A DNA stretch of 64,000 nt from an uncultured Oscillospiraceae bacterium (lineage in GTDB: Bacteria; Bacillota; Clostridia; Oscillospirales; Oscillospiraceae). The stretch's first letter is position 1. Each line of letters opens with the position of its first letter. Below, in pieces: positions 16,747 to 25,911 of the stretch. The DNA is taken from contig CANRNU010000001.1 of the NCBI GenBank assembly GCA_947632005.1, positions 47,831-111,830 on the forward strand, read 5' to 3'. Under the pieces are notes generated by a model that was not told the origin of the DNA, did not search any database, and saw only the letters and a program-made list of their open reading frames with translations. The translations under genes were made by a program, and so were the position numbers.

Positions 16747-17963
16747 ATATAAAACCCGTCCGTTCCGTCTGTGTCCGGCCAGAATGTCCGTTCCGTGATC
16801 TTGGTAAATTGGGGGTGTGCCCGCAAAAATGCCTCCGTGACGGCCCCGTTCTCCTCCGGCCGCCAGGTGCAGGTGGAATAGACGAGCCGTCCGCCGGGCC
16901 GTACCGCCGTGGAGATGGCTTCCAGAAGCTCCGTTTGCAGGTCTGTAAGCCCTGTCAGTTCTTCCCGGGGCCGGTAGCGGATGTCCGGCTTTTTCCGGAT
17001 GACGCCCAGACCGCTGCAGGGCACGTCCGCAAACACCGCGTCATAATCCCCGCCGTCGATGTCCCGGGCGTCGCCGGGCTCACAGCGGATGCAGGACAGG
17101 CCCATCCGGGCCGCGCCTGCTTCCACCAGGGCAAGCTTCTTGGCGATGATGTCCCGGGCCGTCACGGAGCCATCGTTTCCCATGGCGATGGCCGCCCCGA
17201 AGCTCTTGCCGCCGGGGGCCGCGCAGGCGTCCAGCAACTTCATGCCGGGGGCAAGCTCCGCCGCCTCCACCGCGGCATGGGCCGCCGGGTCCTGCACATA
17301 GAAAAGCCCCTTCTGAAAGGCCTCCGTGGCGGCAAGATCGCCGTCCCGGTCCAGGCTCAGTCCCGCGGCCGTCTGCCGCAGGGGCAGGAGTGCCGAGAGC
17401 TCCTCCGCTGTGGTCCGGCAGGTGTTCACCTGCACGAACACCGGAGGCTCAGCGTTGTCCGCCGCCAGCACCGCCTCCGCGCCGGCATAGCCCCGGAGCG
17501 CCATGAGCTCCTCCACCAGCCACTGGGGGTGGCTGTACCGGACGGAGAGATACGCCCCGGTCCCCTTCCCGGGGATGGCCGGGAGCGCATCCCGTTCCCG
17601 GTCGACACGGCGCAGCACCGCGTTCACCAGACCTGCTGCCCGGGCATAGCCCAGCTTCCGGCAGAGGCGCACGGACTGGTCCACCGCCGCGCTGGCCGGT
17701 ATCCTGTCCATGAACAGCAGCTGGTAGACCCCCAGCCGCAGGATATCCCGGACCTTGGGTTCCAGCTTCCCCCGGGTGAAGCTGTCGATATAGAAATCAC
17801 ACAGCGCCATGTTTTGCAGCACGCCGTAAAACAGTCGGGAAGAAAGAGCCGTGTCCCGGCTGTCCAAGGCGCGCTTGGCGGCGATGCTCTCCATCACCTG
17901 CCGGCTCCAGGCGCTGTCCCGGCGGAAGCGCTCCAGCGCCTCCAGTGCCGCCAGTCTCGGCAT
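16716..17963 (-). CDS. rsmB: 16S rRNA (cytosine967-C5)-methyltransferase RsmB
   Basis: SAM-dependent m5C methyltransferase acting on helix 31 of 16S rRNA. 415 residues: an N-terminal NusB-like domain (ALEALERFRRDSAW through ASAAVDQSVRLCRKLG), then the catalytic domain with LDACAAPGGKS, ADVPCSGLG (first Cys) and YSTCTWRPEEN (second, catalytic Cys). Its 3' end overlaps rlmN. The zinc-peptidase gene often found near here in other Firmicutes is absent. Confidence 0.94.
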   Translation of the reverse strand: MPRLAALEALERFRRDSAWSRQVMESIAAKRALDSRDTALSSRLFYGVLQNMALCDFYIDSFTRGKLEPKVRDILRLGVYQLLFMDRIPASAAVDQSVRLCRKLGYARAAGLVNAVLRRVDRERDALPAIPGKGTGAYLSVRYSHPQWLVEELMALRGYAGAEAVLAADNAEPPVFVQVNTCRTTAEELSALLPLRQTAAGLSLDRDGDLAATEAFQKGLFYVQDPAAHAAVEAAELAPGMKLLDACAAPGGKSFGAAIAMGNDGSVTARDIIAKKLALVEAGAARMGLSCIRCEPGDARDIDGGDYDAVFADVPCSGLGVIRKKPDIRYRPREELTGLTDLQTELLEAISTAVRPGGRLVYSTCTWRPEENGAVTEAFLRAHPQFTKITERTFWPDTDGTDGFYICRMDRAKRI

Positions 17964-17966
17964 GGC

Positions 17967-18881
17967 TCAGACCTCCATGGGGTGGCCCAGCAGGTATGCC
18001 CCTGCGGCCATCCGCCTGCCGCCCGCCGCCTGTAGCTCAGTGATGCGCACGCTCTCCCCATGGCCGCAGGCGACCTGGATGCCCGCCTTTCCGGCGGTGA
18101 GCAGCGTCCCCGGGGTCTTTTCCGTCTTCCCGGCGGCCTCGGCGGCAAACACCTTGAAGGAGGTCCCCCCAAGCTCCGCCGTGGCACAGGGCCAGGGCTG
18201 CATGCCGTAAATGTGTTTTAAGACGAGCCGCGCGCTCTTCGTCCAGTCGATGGGCGACTCCTCCCGGCTCAGAGGCGGCGCATAGGTGGCCGCGGCATGG
18301 TCCTGGGGCGTCCGCGGAGCCGTGCCGGCCTCGATGGCCCGGAGGGTCTTCACCAAAAGCGCCGCCCCCATGGGGGCCAGCCGGTCAAAGAGCTCTCCGC
18401 TGGTCTCGGTCTCCCCGATGGGGGTCTTCTCGCTGTAGATCATATCCCCCTCGTCCATGCCGGAGGACAGGTACATGGTGGTGACGCCGGTGGAGCCGTC
18501 CCCGCTGAGCACCGCCCGCTGGATGGGGGCGCTGCCCCGGTACCTGGGCAGCAGGGACCCGTGGACATTGACGCATCCATACTTTGGAAGGGCCAGGATA
18601 TCGTCGGGGATGAGCTTTCCGTAGGCCACCACCGCGATCAGATCCGGAGCCAGGCCCCGTAGGAGCGCCAGCGCCGTCCCGTCCCGGAGCTTTTCCGGCT
18701 GATACACGGCAAGACCCGCCGCCTGAGCCGTCTGCTTCACGGCACAGGGCACCAGCTTATGGCCCCGGTCCCGGGGCCGGTCCGGCTGGCAGAACACGCC
18801 GGCGATATCAAAGCCCTCGTCGATGAGTTTTTGCAGGGAGCAGGCCGCGAAATCCGGCGTTCCCATGAATACGATCCTCAT
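17967..18881 (-). CDS. fmt: Methionyl-tRNA formyltransferase
   Basis: Formylates initiator Met-tRNA using 10-formyl-THF. 304 residues with MRIVFMGTPDFAA at the start, the formyl-THF site VNVHGSLLPRYRGSAPIQ (Asn, His), and the C-terminal OB-like tRNA-binding domain. Start overlaps the stop of def by four bases, matching the conserved def-fmt pair whose products add and remove the same formyl group. Confidence 0.96.
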   Translation of the reverse strand: MRIVFMGTPDFAACSLQKLIDEGFDIAGVFCQPDRPRDRGHKLVPCAVKQTAQAAGLAVYQPEKLRDGTALALLRGLAPDLIAVVAYGKLIPDDILALPKYGCVNVHGSLLPRYRGSAPIQRAVLSGDGSTGVTTMYLSSGMDEGDMIYSEKTPIGETETSGELFDRLAPMGAALLVKTLRAIEAGTAPRTPQDHAAATYAPPLSREESPIDWTKSARLVLKHIYGMQPWPCATAELGGTSFKVFAAEAAGKTEKTPGTLLTAGKAGIQVACGHGESVRITELQAAGGRRMAAGAYLLGHPMEV

Positions 18882-19399
18882 TTCGCGTCCTCTTGCTCCT
18901 GCTGCTGGCCGTAGTACTCGTCCAGCTCCTCCTGGCTCATGATATGGTCGCAGAGCTCTGTGAACATATGGCCGTCCAGATGGTCGATCTCATGGCAGAA
19001 GGCCCGGGCCGTCAGACCGACGCCCTCGATCTCGAACCACTGGCCGTACCTGTCCTGGGCCCTGACCTTCACATGAGAGGGTCTGGTCACCATGCCGAAC
19101 GCGCCGGGGACGGACAGGCAGCCCTCCGGGTCGGTCTGCTCCCCGTCTGCCTCCACGATCTCGGGGTTGACCAGCTCGATCACCTGTTCCTCGCCCTCAG
19201 GCGTATTGGTCTCCAGCACCACCACAGCCCGGCGCAGCACCCCCACCTGGGGCGCGGCCAGCCCCACCCCATTGGCGCTGAGCATGGTCTCCGCCATGTC
19301 GTCCAGCAGGTCATGGAGCCGGGGGGTAAAATCCGTCACGGGGCGGCAGTGCCGCAGAAGGGTCTCGTCCCCCTCTTTCAGAATGTTGCGAAGGGCCAT
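18878..19399 (-). CDS. def: Peptide deformylase
   Basis: Removes the formyl group from nascent proteins; Fe2+ enzyme. 173 residues with all three motifs: GVGLAAPQVG, EGCLSVPG (Cys ligand) and HEIDHLDG (two His ligands and the catalytic Glu). Its C-terminus is a charged tail EEYYGQQQEQED-like region. Directly upstream of fmt with a four-base overlap and downstream of priA. Confidence 0.96.
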   Translation of the reverse strand: MALRNILKEGDETLLRHCRPVTDFTPRLHDLLDDMAETMLSANGVGLAAPQVGVLRRAVVVLETNTPEGEEQVIELVNPEIVEADGEQTDPEGCLSVPGAFGMVTRPSHVKVRAQDRYGQWFEIEGVGLTARAFCHEIDHLDGHMFTELCDHIMSQEELDEYYGQQQEQEDAK

Positions 19400-19418
19400 G
19401 ATTCTCTCTCCTATCCTC

Positions 19419-21878
19419 TCAGTTCAGCGGGTCGAAGTCCGCGTACACGGACACGCCCTTATACCGTTTTCCGTCGTTGCAGGCCATCAGCGCCCGGTCC
19501 ACCGCGGCCCGGACCGCCTTCGACTCCGGGCAGTTCACCGTCACCCGGTAGCGCCAGGAATTGTTCACCTTGGCGATGGGCAGCGGCGCAGGTCCCAGCA
19601 CCTTGGCCCCAGGGATATCCCGCACATCGTATGAAAGGCCGTCCCGCAGGTCTCGGCAGCAGCGCAGCACTGCCGTCTCATCGGTCCCGGAGGCCGTCAG
19701 CACGAACATGTCCGCAAAGGGCGGCGCGCCCGTCAGCCGCCGCAGGCCGATCTCTCCCGCGTAGAAGCCCTCATAGTCCTGCCGGGCCGCCTGCCGGATG
19801 ATCTGGTTGTCCGGCGTGAAGGTCTGGATGACCGCCCGGCCAGGCTTGTCGAACCGGCCGCTGCGGCCAATGACCTGGGTGATGAGGGAAAATGTCCGCT
19901 CCCCCGCCCGGTATTCGCTGTTGTACAGGCTCTGGTCTGCGTTCAGCACGCCCACCAGCGTCACGTTCTCAAAATTCAGTCCCTTGGTGACCATCTGGGT
20001 CCCCACCAGGATGGGGATGCGCTGGACCCGGAACTGCTCAAAAAGCGCCCGGTGACTTCCCACCGGGGCCACCGCGTCCGTGTCCATGCGCAGGATGGGC
20101 GTCCCGGGAAAGAGCTCCCCCAGCTCCTCCACCACCTTTTGGGTGCCGGTGCCCACGAAATTCAGCTTCCCGCCGCATTCCGGGCAGACGCTGTCCACCC
20201 GCCGGACATGGCCGCAGTAGTGGCACATGAGCCGGCTGCCCACGCTGTGATAGGTCAGCGGCGCGGTGCAGTTGGGGCACTTATAAGTATACCCGCATTC
20301 CCCACAGGTCACCAGCTTGTTGGCGCCCCGGCGGTTGATGAACAAAATGGACTGCTCGCCCCGGTCCAGGTTCACCTGCAGCTCCTCCCGCAGGAGGGAC
20401 GAGATGCTGGTGCCGTTGCCGGCCTTCAGCTCCCGCTTCATGTCCGCGATGCGGACCTGGGGCAAGTGCATGGCGTTGAAGCGCTCGGGAAGCGCAAAAA
20501 AACAGTACCGACCCGTCTCAGCATAGTACCTGGAGCAGACGTCCGGCGTGGCGCTGCCCAAAAGCAGCAGCGCGTTGTGCCGGGCGCACAGGTACTTGGC
20601 CACGTCCCGGGCGTGATACCGGGGGCTCGTCTCGGACTTGTAGGTGTCCTCCTGTTCCTCGTCGATGATGACGGCGCCCAGGTCCGACACCGGCGCGAAA
20701 ATGGCGCTCCTGGTGCCGATGACCACCCGGGCCTCCCCGGCCCGGATGCGTTTCCACTCGTCATACCGCTCCCCCATGGACAGGGACGAGTGGAGCACGG
20801 CGATGCTGTCCCCGAAATGGGCGGAGAAGGTCTGGAGCATCTGGGGCGTCAGGGCGATCTCCGGCACCAGGAGGATGGCGGACCGGCCCCGGCGGAGCAT
20901 CTCATGGATGAGGTGGATATAGATGGTAGTCTTGCCGCTGCCGGTCACGCCGAACAGCAGCGCCGCCCGGGGGGTCTTGCCGTCTGCCAGGGCCAGGATG
21001 CCCGCAAAGGCACTCTGCTGGCCGCGGTTCAGCACCGGCAGGGGTTTTGCCGCCGCCGTGCCGTACTCTGGCCGGCGGTATACCTCCTCCTGGGACAGGG
21101 TCAGATACCCTTTTTCCGCCAGGCGCTTCACCGTCTCCCGGCCGGCGCCCGTGAAATAGCAGAGGTCCGCCACGTTGGCCTGGCCCATTTCCGCCAGCAC
21201 CCGCAGCACGGCGGACTGCCGCACGGCCCGTTTCAGCTTTCCCGCCTGCTCCAGGGCAGTCTCCGGCGGGACCGCCAGGCTGGCCCGGAGGATGGTCTTA
21301 TCTCCCGCCCGGCGGGATGCCCCTGCCTCGGTGGTCAGCACGCCCTTTTTCACCAGCGCGGCCAGCGCCGGGCCCGGGTTTCTCTCCCCGAACACGGCTT
21401 CGATGTCTGCCAGCTCACACCGACCGCCATGCCCTGTCACCGCGTCCAGGACCAGCCTTTGGGCCTTGTCGGTCCCGGCGGCCTCATAGGCGGCCTCCCG
21501 GTCCAGTCCGTCCGCCAGGCAATACACCGGCCACACACTGTACCACAGCCCCGCCGGGAGCATGGCCCGCACCGCGTCCATCACCGTGCAGAAAAACCGC
21601 TCCCGCATCCACAGCGCCAGCTTCAGCTGGGTCTCTGTGAGCAGGGGCTCCTCGTCAAGCACGTCCAGGATGGGCTTCAGCTGCCGGTCCGTCTCGCCGC
21701 CCATGGCCAGCACGATGCCCTCCCGGGGCCTGCTGCCCCCAAAAGGCACCGCCGCCCGGACGCCGGGCCGGACCCGTCCGGCCAGTCCCTCGGGAACTGC
21801 ATATGTATACGGCCGGTCCACCCAGTAGGTGACCCCGGCCACCGCGATCCGCGCTGTGGTGAACGTCGTCAAAGGCAT
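19419..21878 (-). CDS. priA: Primosomal protein N' (replication restart helicase)
   Basis: 3'-5' DNA helicase that reloads the replisome at stalled forks. 819 residues: N-terminal DNA-binding domain (ARIAVAGVTYWVDRPYTYAVPE), winged helix, Walker A GVTGSGKTTIY, DEEQ box (IIDEEQEDTYKS), a zinc-binding region with CGECGYTYKCPNC and CHYCGHVRRVDSVCPECGG, and the C-terminal helicase motifs (GTQMVTKGLNF, QVIGRSGR). In most Firmicutes coaBC lies between rpoZ and priA; here it does not. Confidence 0.96.
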   Translation of the reverse strand: MPLTTFTTARIAVAGVTYWVDRPYTYAVPEGLAGRVRPGVRAAVPFGGSRPREGIVLAMGGETDRQLKPILDVLDEEPLLTETQLKLALWMRERFFCTVMDAVRAMLPAGLWYSVWPVYCLADGLDREAAYEAAGTDKAQRLVLDAVTGHGGRCELADIEAVFGERNPGPALAALVKKGVLTTEAGASRRAGDKTILRASLAVPPETALEQAGKLKRAVRQSAVLRVLAEMGQANVADLCYFTGAGRETVKRLAEKGYLTLSQEEVYRRPEYGTAAAKPLPVLNRGQQSAFAGILALADGKTPRAALLFGVTGSGKTTIYIHLIHEMLRRGRSAILLVPEIALTPQMLQTFSAHFGDSIAVLHSSLSMGERYDEWKRIRAGEARVVIGTRSAIFAPVSDLGAVIIDEEQEDTYKSETSPRYHARDVAKYLCARHNALLLLGSATPDVCSRYYAETGRYCFFALPERFNAMHLPQVRIADMKRELKAGNGTSISSLLREELQVNLDRGEQSILFINRRGANKLVTCGECGYTYKCPNCTAPLTYHSVGSRLMCHYCGHVRRVDSVCPECGGKLNFVGTGTQKVVEELGELFPGTPILRMDTDAVAPVGSHRALFEQFRVQRIPILVGTQMVTKGLNFENVTLVGVLNADQSLYNSEYRAGERTFSLITQVIGRSGRFDKPGRAVIQTFTPDNQIIRQAARQDYEGFYAGEIGLRRLTGAPPFADMFVLTASGTDETAVLRCCRDLRDGLSYDVRDIPGAKVLGPAPLPIAKVNNSWRYRVTVNCPESKAVRAAVDRALMACNDGKRYKGVSVYADFDPLN

Positions 21879-21918
21879 TACTCCATCTCAAAGGGGACGG
21901 AGCCCGTCCCCTCTGCTT

Positions 21919-22131
21919 TTACTGTTCCTCGTCGCTGTCGCCGGTGTTGGCGGTGAGCTTCCCGGTGTAGACCTCGTCAATGGCGGCGGAGACAGGCTTC
22001 TTTACCAGGGGCTGGCCCAAATTCTCCGCCTCCTGGGAAATGCTGCGGGCCCGCTTGGCCACCAGATTGATGAGGGCGTAACGGCTGCCGACTTTGTCCA
22101 CAAGGTCGGCTACGGGGGGATAGAGCATCAT
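21919..22131 (-). CDS. rpoZ: RNA polymerase omega subunit
   Basis: 70-residue RpoZ that stabilises the beta' subunit. It starts MMLYPPVADLVDKVGSRYAL and has the core INLVAKRARSISQ, followed by an acidic tail. The ATG overlaps the gmk stop by four bases (ATGA). Position between gmk and priA is conserved in Firmicutes. Confidence 0.92.
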   Translation of the reverse strand: MMLYPPVADLVDKVGSRYALINLVAKRARSISQEAENLGQPLVKKPVSAAIDEVYTGKLTANTGDSDEEQ

Positions 22132-22742
22132 ATCGGTCGATCTCCTTCAATAATAAGATTCAATCTCTTGCCGCTGCGGCACTGTTCCGCCGTGATAATG
22201 GCGTCCAGTTCCGCCGCAGCAGTCTGTGCGTCGTCGTTGACGACGATGTAATCATAGTCCTTTGCCCTGGCATACTCCCGGCAGGCGGCTGCCAGGCGGC
22301 CACGGATCTTCTCCTCCGTGTCTGTGCCCCGGCCCCGAAGGCGGCGCTCCAGCTCCCGGAGGCTGGGGGGACACAGGAACACGCTCACCGCGTCCGGACG
22401 TTTTGCCATCACCTGGCCCGCCCCCTGGACCTCAATGTCCAGCAGCACATGATATCCGGCGTCCAGGCTCTCGTCCACCGGCGCGGCGGGGGTCCCGTAG
22501 TGGTTGCCCACATACTGCGCGTGCTCCAGGAACGCGTCGGCCTCGATCATCCGGGCAAATTCCTCATGCGTACGGAAGAAATAGTCTTTCCCGTCCACCT
22601 CGCCGGGCCTCGGGTCCCGGGTGGTGGCGGAGACGGAAAAGCGGATGTCCCGGCGCCTTTTCATGAGCGCGGCGATGACCGTGCTCTTCCCAGCCCCGGA
22701 GGGTCCGGAGAGCACGATGAGAAGTCCTCTCTCAGCTCTCAT
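22128..22742 (-). CDS. gmk: Guanylate kinase
   Basis: Phosphorylates GMP to GDP with ATP. About 204 residues from the chosen start (MRAERGLLIVLSG). P-loop GPSGAGKST, then SATTRDPRPGEVDGKDYFF, the GMP-binding region, and the lid. I chose ATG 22742 because GGGAGG lies about nine bases upstream; an in-frame start 45 bases earlier would sit inside remA. It overlaps the remA stop by 11 bases. Confidence 0.95.
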   Translation of the reverse strand: MRAERGLLIVLSGPSGAGKSTVIAALMKRRRDIRFSVSATTRDPRPGEVDGKDYFFRTHEEFARMIEADAFLEHAQYVGNHYGTPAAPVDESLDAGYHVLLDIEVQGAGQVMAKRPDAVSVFLCPPSLRELERRLRGRGTDTEEKIRGRLAAACREYARAKDYDYIVVNDDAQTAAAELDAIITAEQCRSGKRLNLIIEGDRPI

Positions 22743-22992
22743 CCTGACCGCCTCCCTCCCTTCGGGCAGCCCGGCCGGACACCTCATCCGGCGTCAGGGG
22801 GCACAGGATCACATGGCCGCTGTCCATGATGAGGACCGTCTCCGTCTTCCGGCCATAGGTGGCGTCCACCAGCCGTCCGTCCTCCCTGGCCTGGGAGACA
22901 ACCCGTTTGATGGGGTTGGAGCTGGGGTCCAGGGCAGCAACGATCCTCTCCAGGGAGACGAAGCTGCCGAATCCGATGCTGATCAGCTTCAT
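22732..22992 (-). CDS. remA: Extracellular matrix regulator RemA (DUF370)
   Basis: 86-residue DNA-binding regulator. MKLISIGFGSFVSLERIVA and SSNPIKRVVSQAREDGRLVD are diagnostic. In B. subtilis RemA forms rings and activates matrix and osmoprotection genes. The last dozen residues (GRAARREGGGQDES) are an unconserved tail that overlaps gmk. Conserved neighbour of yicC and gmk. Confidence 0.93.
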   Translation of the reverse strand: MKLISIGFGSFVSLERIVAALDPSSNPIKRVVSQAREDGRLVDATYGRKTETVLIMDSGHVILCPLTPDEVSGRAARREGGGQDES

Positions 22993-23002
22993 ATCGTGCG
23001 CC

Positions 23003-23881
23003 TCACTCGATGTTTTGGATCTGCTCGCGGATCTTTTCCAGCTCCGCCTTCATGTCGATGACGGTCTTGGCGATGCTGCTGTCGGAGCACTTGGACCCGG
23101 TGGTATTGGCCTCCCGGTTCATCTCCTGGGTGAGGAAGTCCAGCTTCCGGCCCACCGGAGAGCCAGTCTCCAGCAGCAGCCGGAACTGGGCGATGTGGCT
23201 TCTGAGCCGCACCATCTCCTCGTCCACGGCCACCTTATCGGCGTAGATGGCAGCCTCCTGGAGGATGCGGCTGTCCTCGATGGCGGTGTCAGCCAGCACG
23301 TCCCGCATGCGGCCCAGGAGCTTTTCCCGGTACTCCGCCACCGTCTCCGGGGAGCGCTTTTCCACCGCGGCCACCATGGTCTCCAGGGCGTCCAGCTTTC
23401 CCAGGATATCCTCCTCCAGTTTACGCCCCTCCCGGGCGCGCATGGCGTCGAATCCCTCCAGCGCCGGGGTCAGAACGTCCAAAACGGCCTCCAGGAGCAT
23501 GTCCCGGTCCGTGTCGGTCTTCTCCGCGGTCAGCACCTCGGGGAACCGCACCAGACTGAGGGCGCTCACATCGCCCTCCAGGCCGTATTTCTCCGCCGTG
23601 TCCCGGACAGCTTTCAAATACGCTCCGGCCAGGTTCTCATTGATCCGGATGACGGCCTCCTCCGCCCGGGAGGTGTCCACCGTGACGAACACATCCACCT
23701 TGCCGCGGCTGATGACGCCTGCCACGGCGGAGCGGACCGCTTCCTCGGCGAACAGACAGCTCTTGGGCAGCCGGACAGATACGTCCAGGTAGCGGTTGTT
23801 AACGCTTTTCAGCTCCACCGTCACGCCGATGGCGTTCTTCTCGCCCTTTGCGCCGCCATAGCCGGTCATGCTCTTGATCAT
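23003..23881 (-). CDS. yicC: YicC/YloC family endoribonuclease
   Basis: 292 residues beginning MIKSMTGYGGAKG, the diagnostic YicC start, and ending IKMKAELEKIREQIQNIE-like (VIDMKAELEKIREQIQNIE). Members form a hexameric clamp that cuts RNA and works with PNPase in mRNA decay. The C-terminal third carries the conserved ETGSPVGRKLDFLTQEMNRE. ATG overlaps the stop of the membrane protein upstream (ATGA). First gene of the conserved yicC-remA-gmk-rpoZ run. Confidence 0.93.
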   Translation of the reverse strand: MIKSMTGYGGAKGEKNAIGVTVELKSVNNRYLDVSVRLPKSCLFAEEAVRSAVAGVISRGKVDVFVTVDTSRAEEAVIRINENLAGAYLKAVRDTAEKYGLEGDVSALSLVRFPEVLTAEKTDTDRDMLLEAVLDVLTPALEGFDAMRAREGRKLEEDILGKLDALETMVAAVEKRSPETVAEYREKLLGRMRDVLADTAIEDSRILQEAAIYADKVAVDEEMVRLRSHIAQFRLLLETGSPVGRKLDFLTQEMNREANTTGSKCSDSSIAKTVIDMKAELEKIREQIQNIE

Positions 23882-24381
23882 TCAAAGTACCTCGCAATTT
23901 TCACTAAGTAAAACCGTATGATAGACGTATATGCCCTGTCGTACAGGAAAAACACAGCCGCGCCCAGGGGGTACAGCACGTACCAGGACAGTTCCCCGCC
24001 TGTGAACGTGAACAGCGCCTTGGCCAGCAGCCAATAGATGACGAACGCGAAGGAGTACAGCGCGAATTTGCAGATCCAGCCCAGCGCCGGGCTGTGGACG
24101 CGCTCAAAAAGGCTCTTGGCAATGGGATAGTAGCCGAAAAAGGCCGTGAACATGATCGCCGCGGCCCCGGGAAAGAGCAGCGCGCCCAGCAGCGCCGTCA
24201 TGGCAAATACCGCCAGGGACCACTTCAGACCGTACATCATGAGGGCCACGCACACCGGCAGACTGGAGACTGCCACCAGCGCCAGCCGTCCCGCCGGCAG
24301 CACTGAGCCCAAAAACAGCAGCGCCGCGCCCAGGGCCGTCAGGATCGCCAGCCTTGCCAGCCGTTTCGTAGGTGCTTTCAT
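23878..24381 (-). CDS. Integral membrane protein of unknown function, ECF-S-like
   Basis: 167 residues with about five hydrophobic segments (LAILTALGAALLFLGSVLP; LVAVSSLPVCVALMMYG; LAVFAMTALLGALLF; a central one; and LSWYVLYPLGAAVFFLY). The start KRLARLAILTALGAALLFLGS resembles substrate-binding S components of ECF vitamin transporters, but no energising genes are near. It overlaps yicC by four bases and follows the dnaJ-like gene by one base. No specific family recognised. Confidence 0.7.
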   Translation of the reverse strand: MKAPTKRLARLAILTALGAALLFLGSVLPAGRLALVAVSSLPVCVALMMYGLKWSLAVFAMTALLGALLFPGAAAIMFTAFFGYYPIAKSLFERVHSPALGWICKFALYSFAFVIYWLLAKALFTFTGGELSWYVLYPLGAAVFFLYDRAYTSIIRFYLVKIARYFE

Positions 24382-24382
24382 C

Positions 24383-25027
24383 TCACCGGCAGCCGATGCA
24401 AGGAATCAGGTTCCCGCCCATCATCTCGCAGCAGCAGTCCGCGCAGATCAGGTTCTGGCACAGGTTGCAGGCCGCGTCGCCGCCCATCATGTCCATGCCA
24501 GCGCCGCCGGCGGGCCGGTAGGCCTGGCCGCCCTGGTTCATGTACTGGACCGCGTTGCGATACTCCACGTTGCCGGGCTCCATGGTGGCAGCCGTGCGGA
24601 AATACTGCCCCGCCTGGTCCATCCAGCCCTTGCGCCAATAGACGCTGCCCATGAGGTAATACCACTCCGCGTCGTGGCTGCCGATGCTGTTCAGCATGGC
24701 CTCCGCCTGGGCCAGGTTGTTGGAGGTGATCAGATTTCTGATCTGGATATACTGGGGGTCCCGGCCCGTGCTCTGGCGCTGGCCGGCACTCTGATAGGCG
24801 CTGCCGCCGTAGCCATAGGCGCCGCCGGCCCCGCCCTGTTCCCGGCTCTTGGTGATGGTGTCGTATGCCTCGTTGATCTCCTTCATCTTTTCCGAGGCCA
24901 GGTCCGCCAGGGGATTGTCGTGGTAGTTGTCCGGGTGGTATTTTCGCGCCAAGTCGCGGTAGGCTCGCTTGACTTCCTCGTCACTGGCAGACGGGGAAAC
25001 GCCCAATACGCTGTAAGGATCGTTCAT
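24383..25027 (-). CDS. DnaJ-domain protein with Cys-rich C-terminus
   Basis: 214 residues. J domain at the N-terminus (DPYSVLGVSPSASDEEVKRA, with the HPD motif in YHPDNYHDN), so it should stimulate an Hsp70. A Gly/Tyr-rich linker is followed by a TPR-like helical stretch (IQIRNLITSNNLAQAEAML, later EWYYLMGSVYWRKG) and a C-terminal cluster of nine Cys (CNLCQNLICADCCCEM, PCIGC) likely to bind zinc. ATG 25027 has GGAG six bases upstream and overlaps the DUF5685 stop. Not the main DnaJ: it lacks the standard zinc domain. Confidence 0.88.
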   Translation of the reverse strand: MNDPYSVLGVSPSASDEEVKRAYRDLARKYHPDNYHDNPLADLASEKMKEINEAYDTITKSREQGGAGGAYGYGGSAYQSAGQRQSTGRDPQYIQIRNLITSNNLAQAEAMLNSIGSHDAEWYYLMGSVYWRKGWMDQAGQYFRTAATMEPGNVEYRNAVQYMNQGGQAYRPAGGAGMDMMGGDAACNLCQNLICADCCCEMMGGNLIPCIGCR

Positions 25028-25911
25028 ATGCTGCTCCGTTTCCTGTGTAGTTTCGCGGAAGAGTTCCAAGTCCCGGCAAATACCGCCTGGGCAGCCGCCG
25101 GAAGTCCAAGATAAATGGTATTGGCCAAGATGCCGCTGTAAGCATTTTCGTCCAGCAACGCATATGCTGAGACGAGAGCGTTGTGGGAGTGCTGCATGCC
25201 GACGCGGAGGGTCCGCTCATCCTCCGGCGAGAGTTTGCCGTCCGCAGGCGAAAAGCGGTAGCGCAGGGGGTTGTATGCATCTGTCCGGATATCCTCCGCC
25301 AGGTCGTCCGCCGCGTCCAGGATATAGATGAGACGACCCAGATGATACAAAAGCTCTCCCGCCGCCCGCTGCCGGGGCCCATCCGCTATGCCGCCGGCAA
25401 TGGAGCGCAGGATGCAGGCGAACTTGTCCGCCGCCGCGTCCAGGCTGGGGCACCGCTCCTCCTCCAGCGTCTGCAGCGCCGTGAGGTTCTCCTTCACCGC
25501 CGCCGCAAAATCCGGCTGCCGGGCCGCCGCCTTCCCATAGGCGCGCCGTAGGACGAGACAGGCCGCCTTACAGCCCCAGGACGCGGGAAAGTCCTTGTCC
25601 CGGGCTCCGTCCGCCAGCTTCCACCAGCCAAGCACAACGGTCATATCCGCTGCTGTAGCCAGGCTTTGACAGCTGTCCAGACACTGGGTGGGCCGCAGGG
25701 GATGGACCGGGCAGCGGCGAGGACAGGTCCCGGGCTTTTCCCTCCCCGCCAGGAGCATGGCCAGAAAGGTGAAGTCATAATTGACGAGAAACCGGCTCCA
25801 GAAGCCGTACCGCCGGGCCAATTCATGGCACAGACCGCAGTAAACGCCCCGGAAGCTCTCGTATTCGGAGACCTTCAGCTCGCCCTTCACCGGGCGGACA
25901 TAGCCGTACAT
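25024..25911 (-). CDS. DUF5685 family protein
   Basis: 295 residues, no signal peptide. Starts MYGYVRPVKGELKVSEYE, then GVYCGLCHELARRYG. Conserved Cys residues occur in CGLCH and in CPRRCPVHP, suggesting a metal or redox site. A later helix ILDAADDLAEDIRTDAYNP has an Asp/Glu-rich pattern like the second motif of phytoene/squalene synthases; this likeness is my reading and could be coincidence. The gene is coupled to a DnaJ-domain gene by overlap, a pairing I know from other Clostridia. Function unknown. Confidence 0.8.
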   Translation of the reverse strand: MYGYVRPVKGELKVSEYESFRGVYCGLCHELARRYGFWSRFLVNYDFTFLAMLLAGREKPGTCPRRCPVHPLRPTQCLDSCQSLATAADMTVVLGWWKLADGARDKDFPASWGCKAACLVLRRAYGKAAARQPDFAAAVKENLTALQTLEEERCPSLDAAADKFACILRSIAGGIADGPRQRAAGELLYHLGRLIYILDAADDLAEDIRTDAYNPLRYRFSPADGKLSPEDERTLRVGMQHSHNALVSAYALLDENAYSGILANTIYLGLPAAAQAVFAGTWNSSAKLHRKRSSI

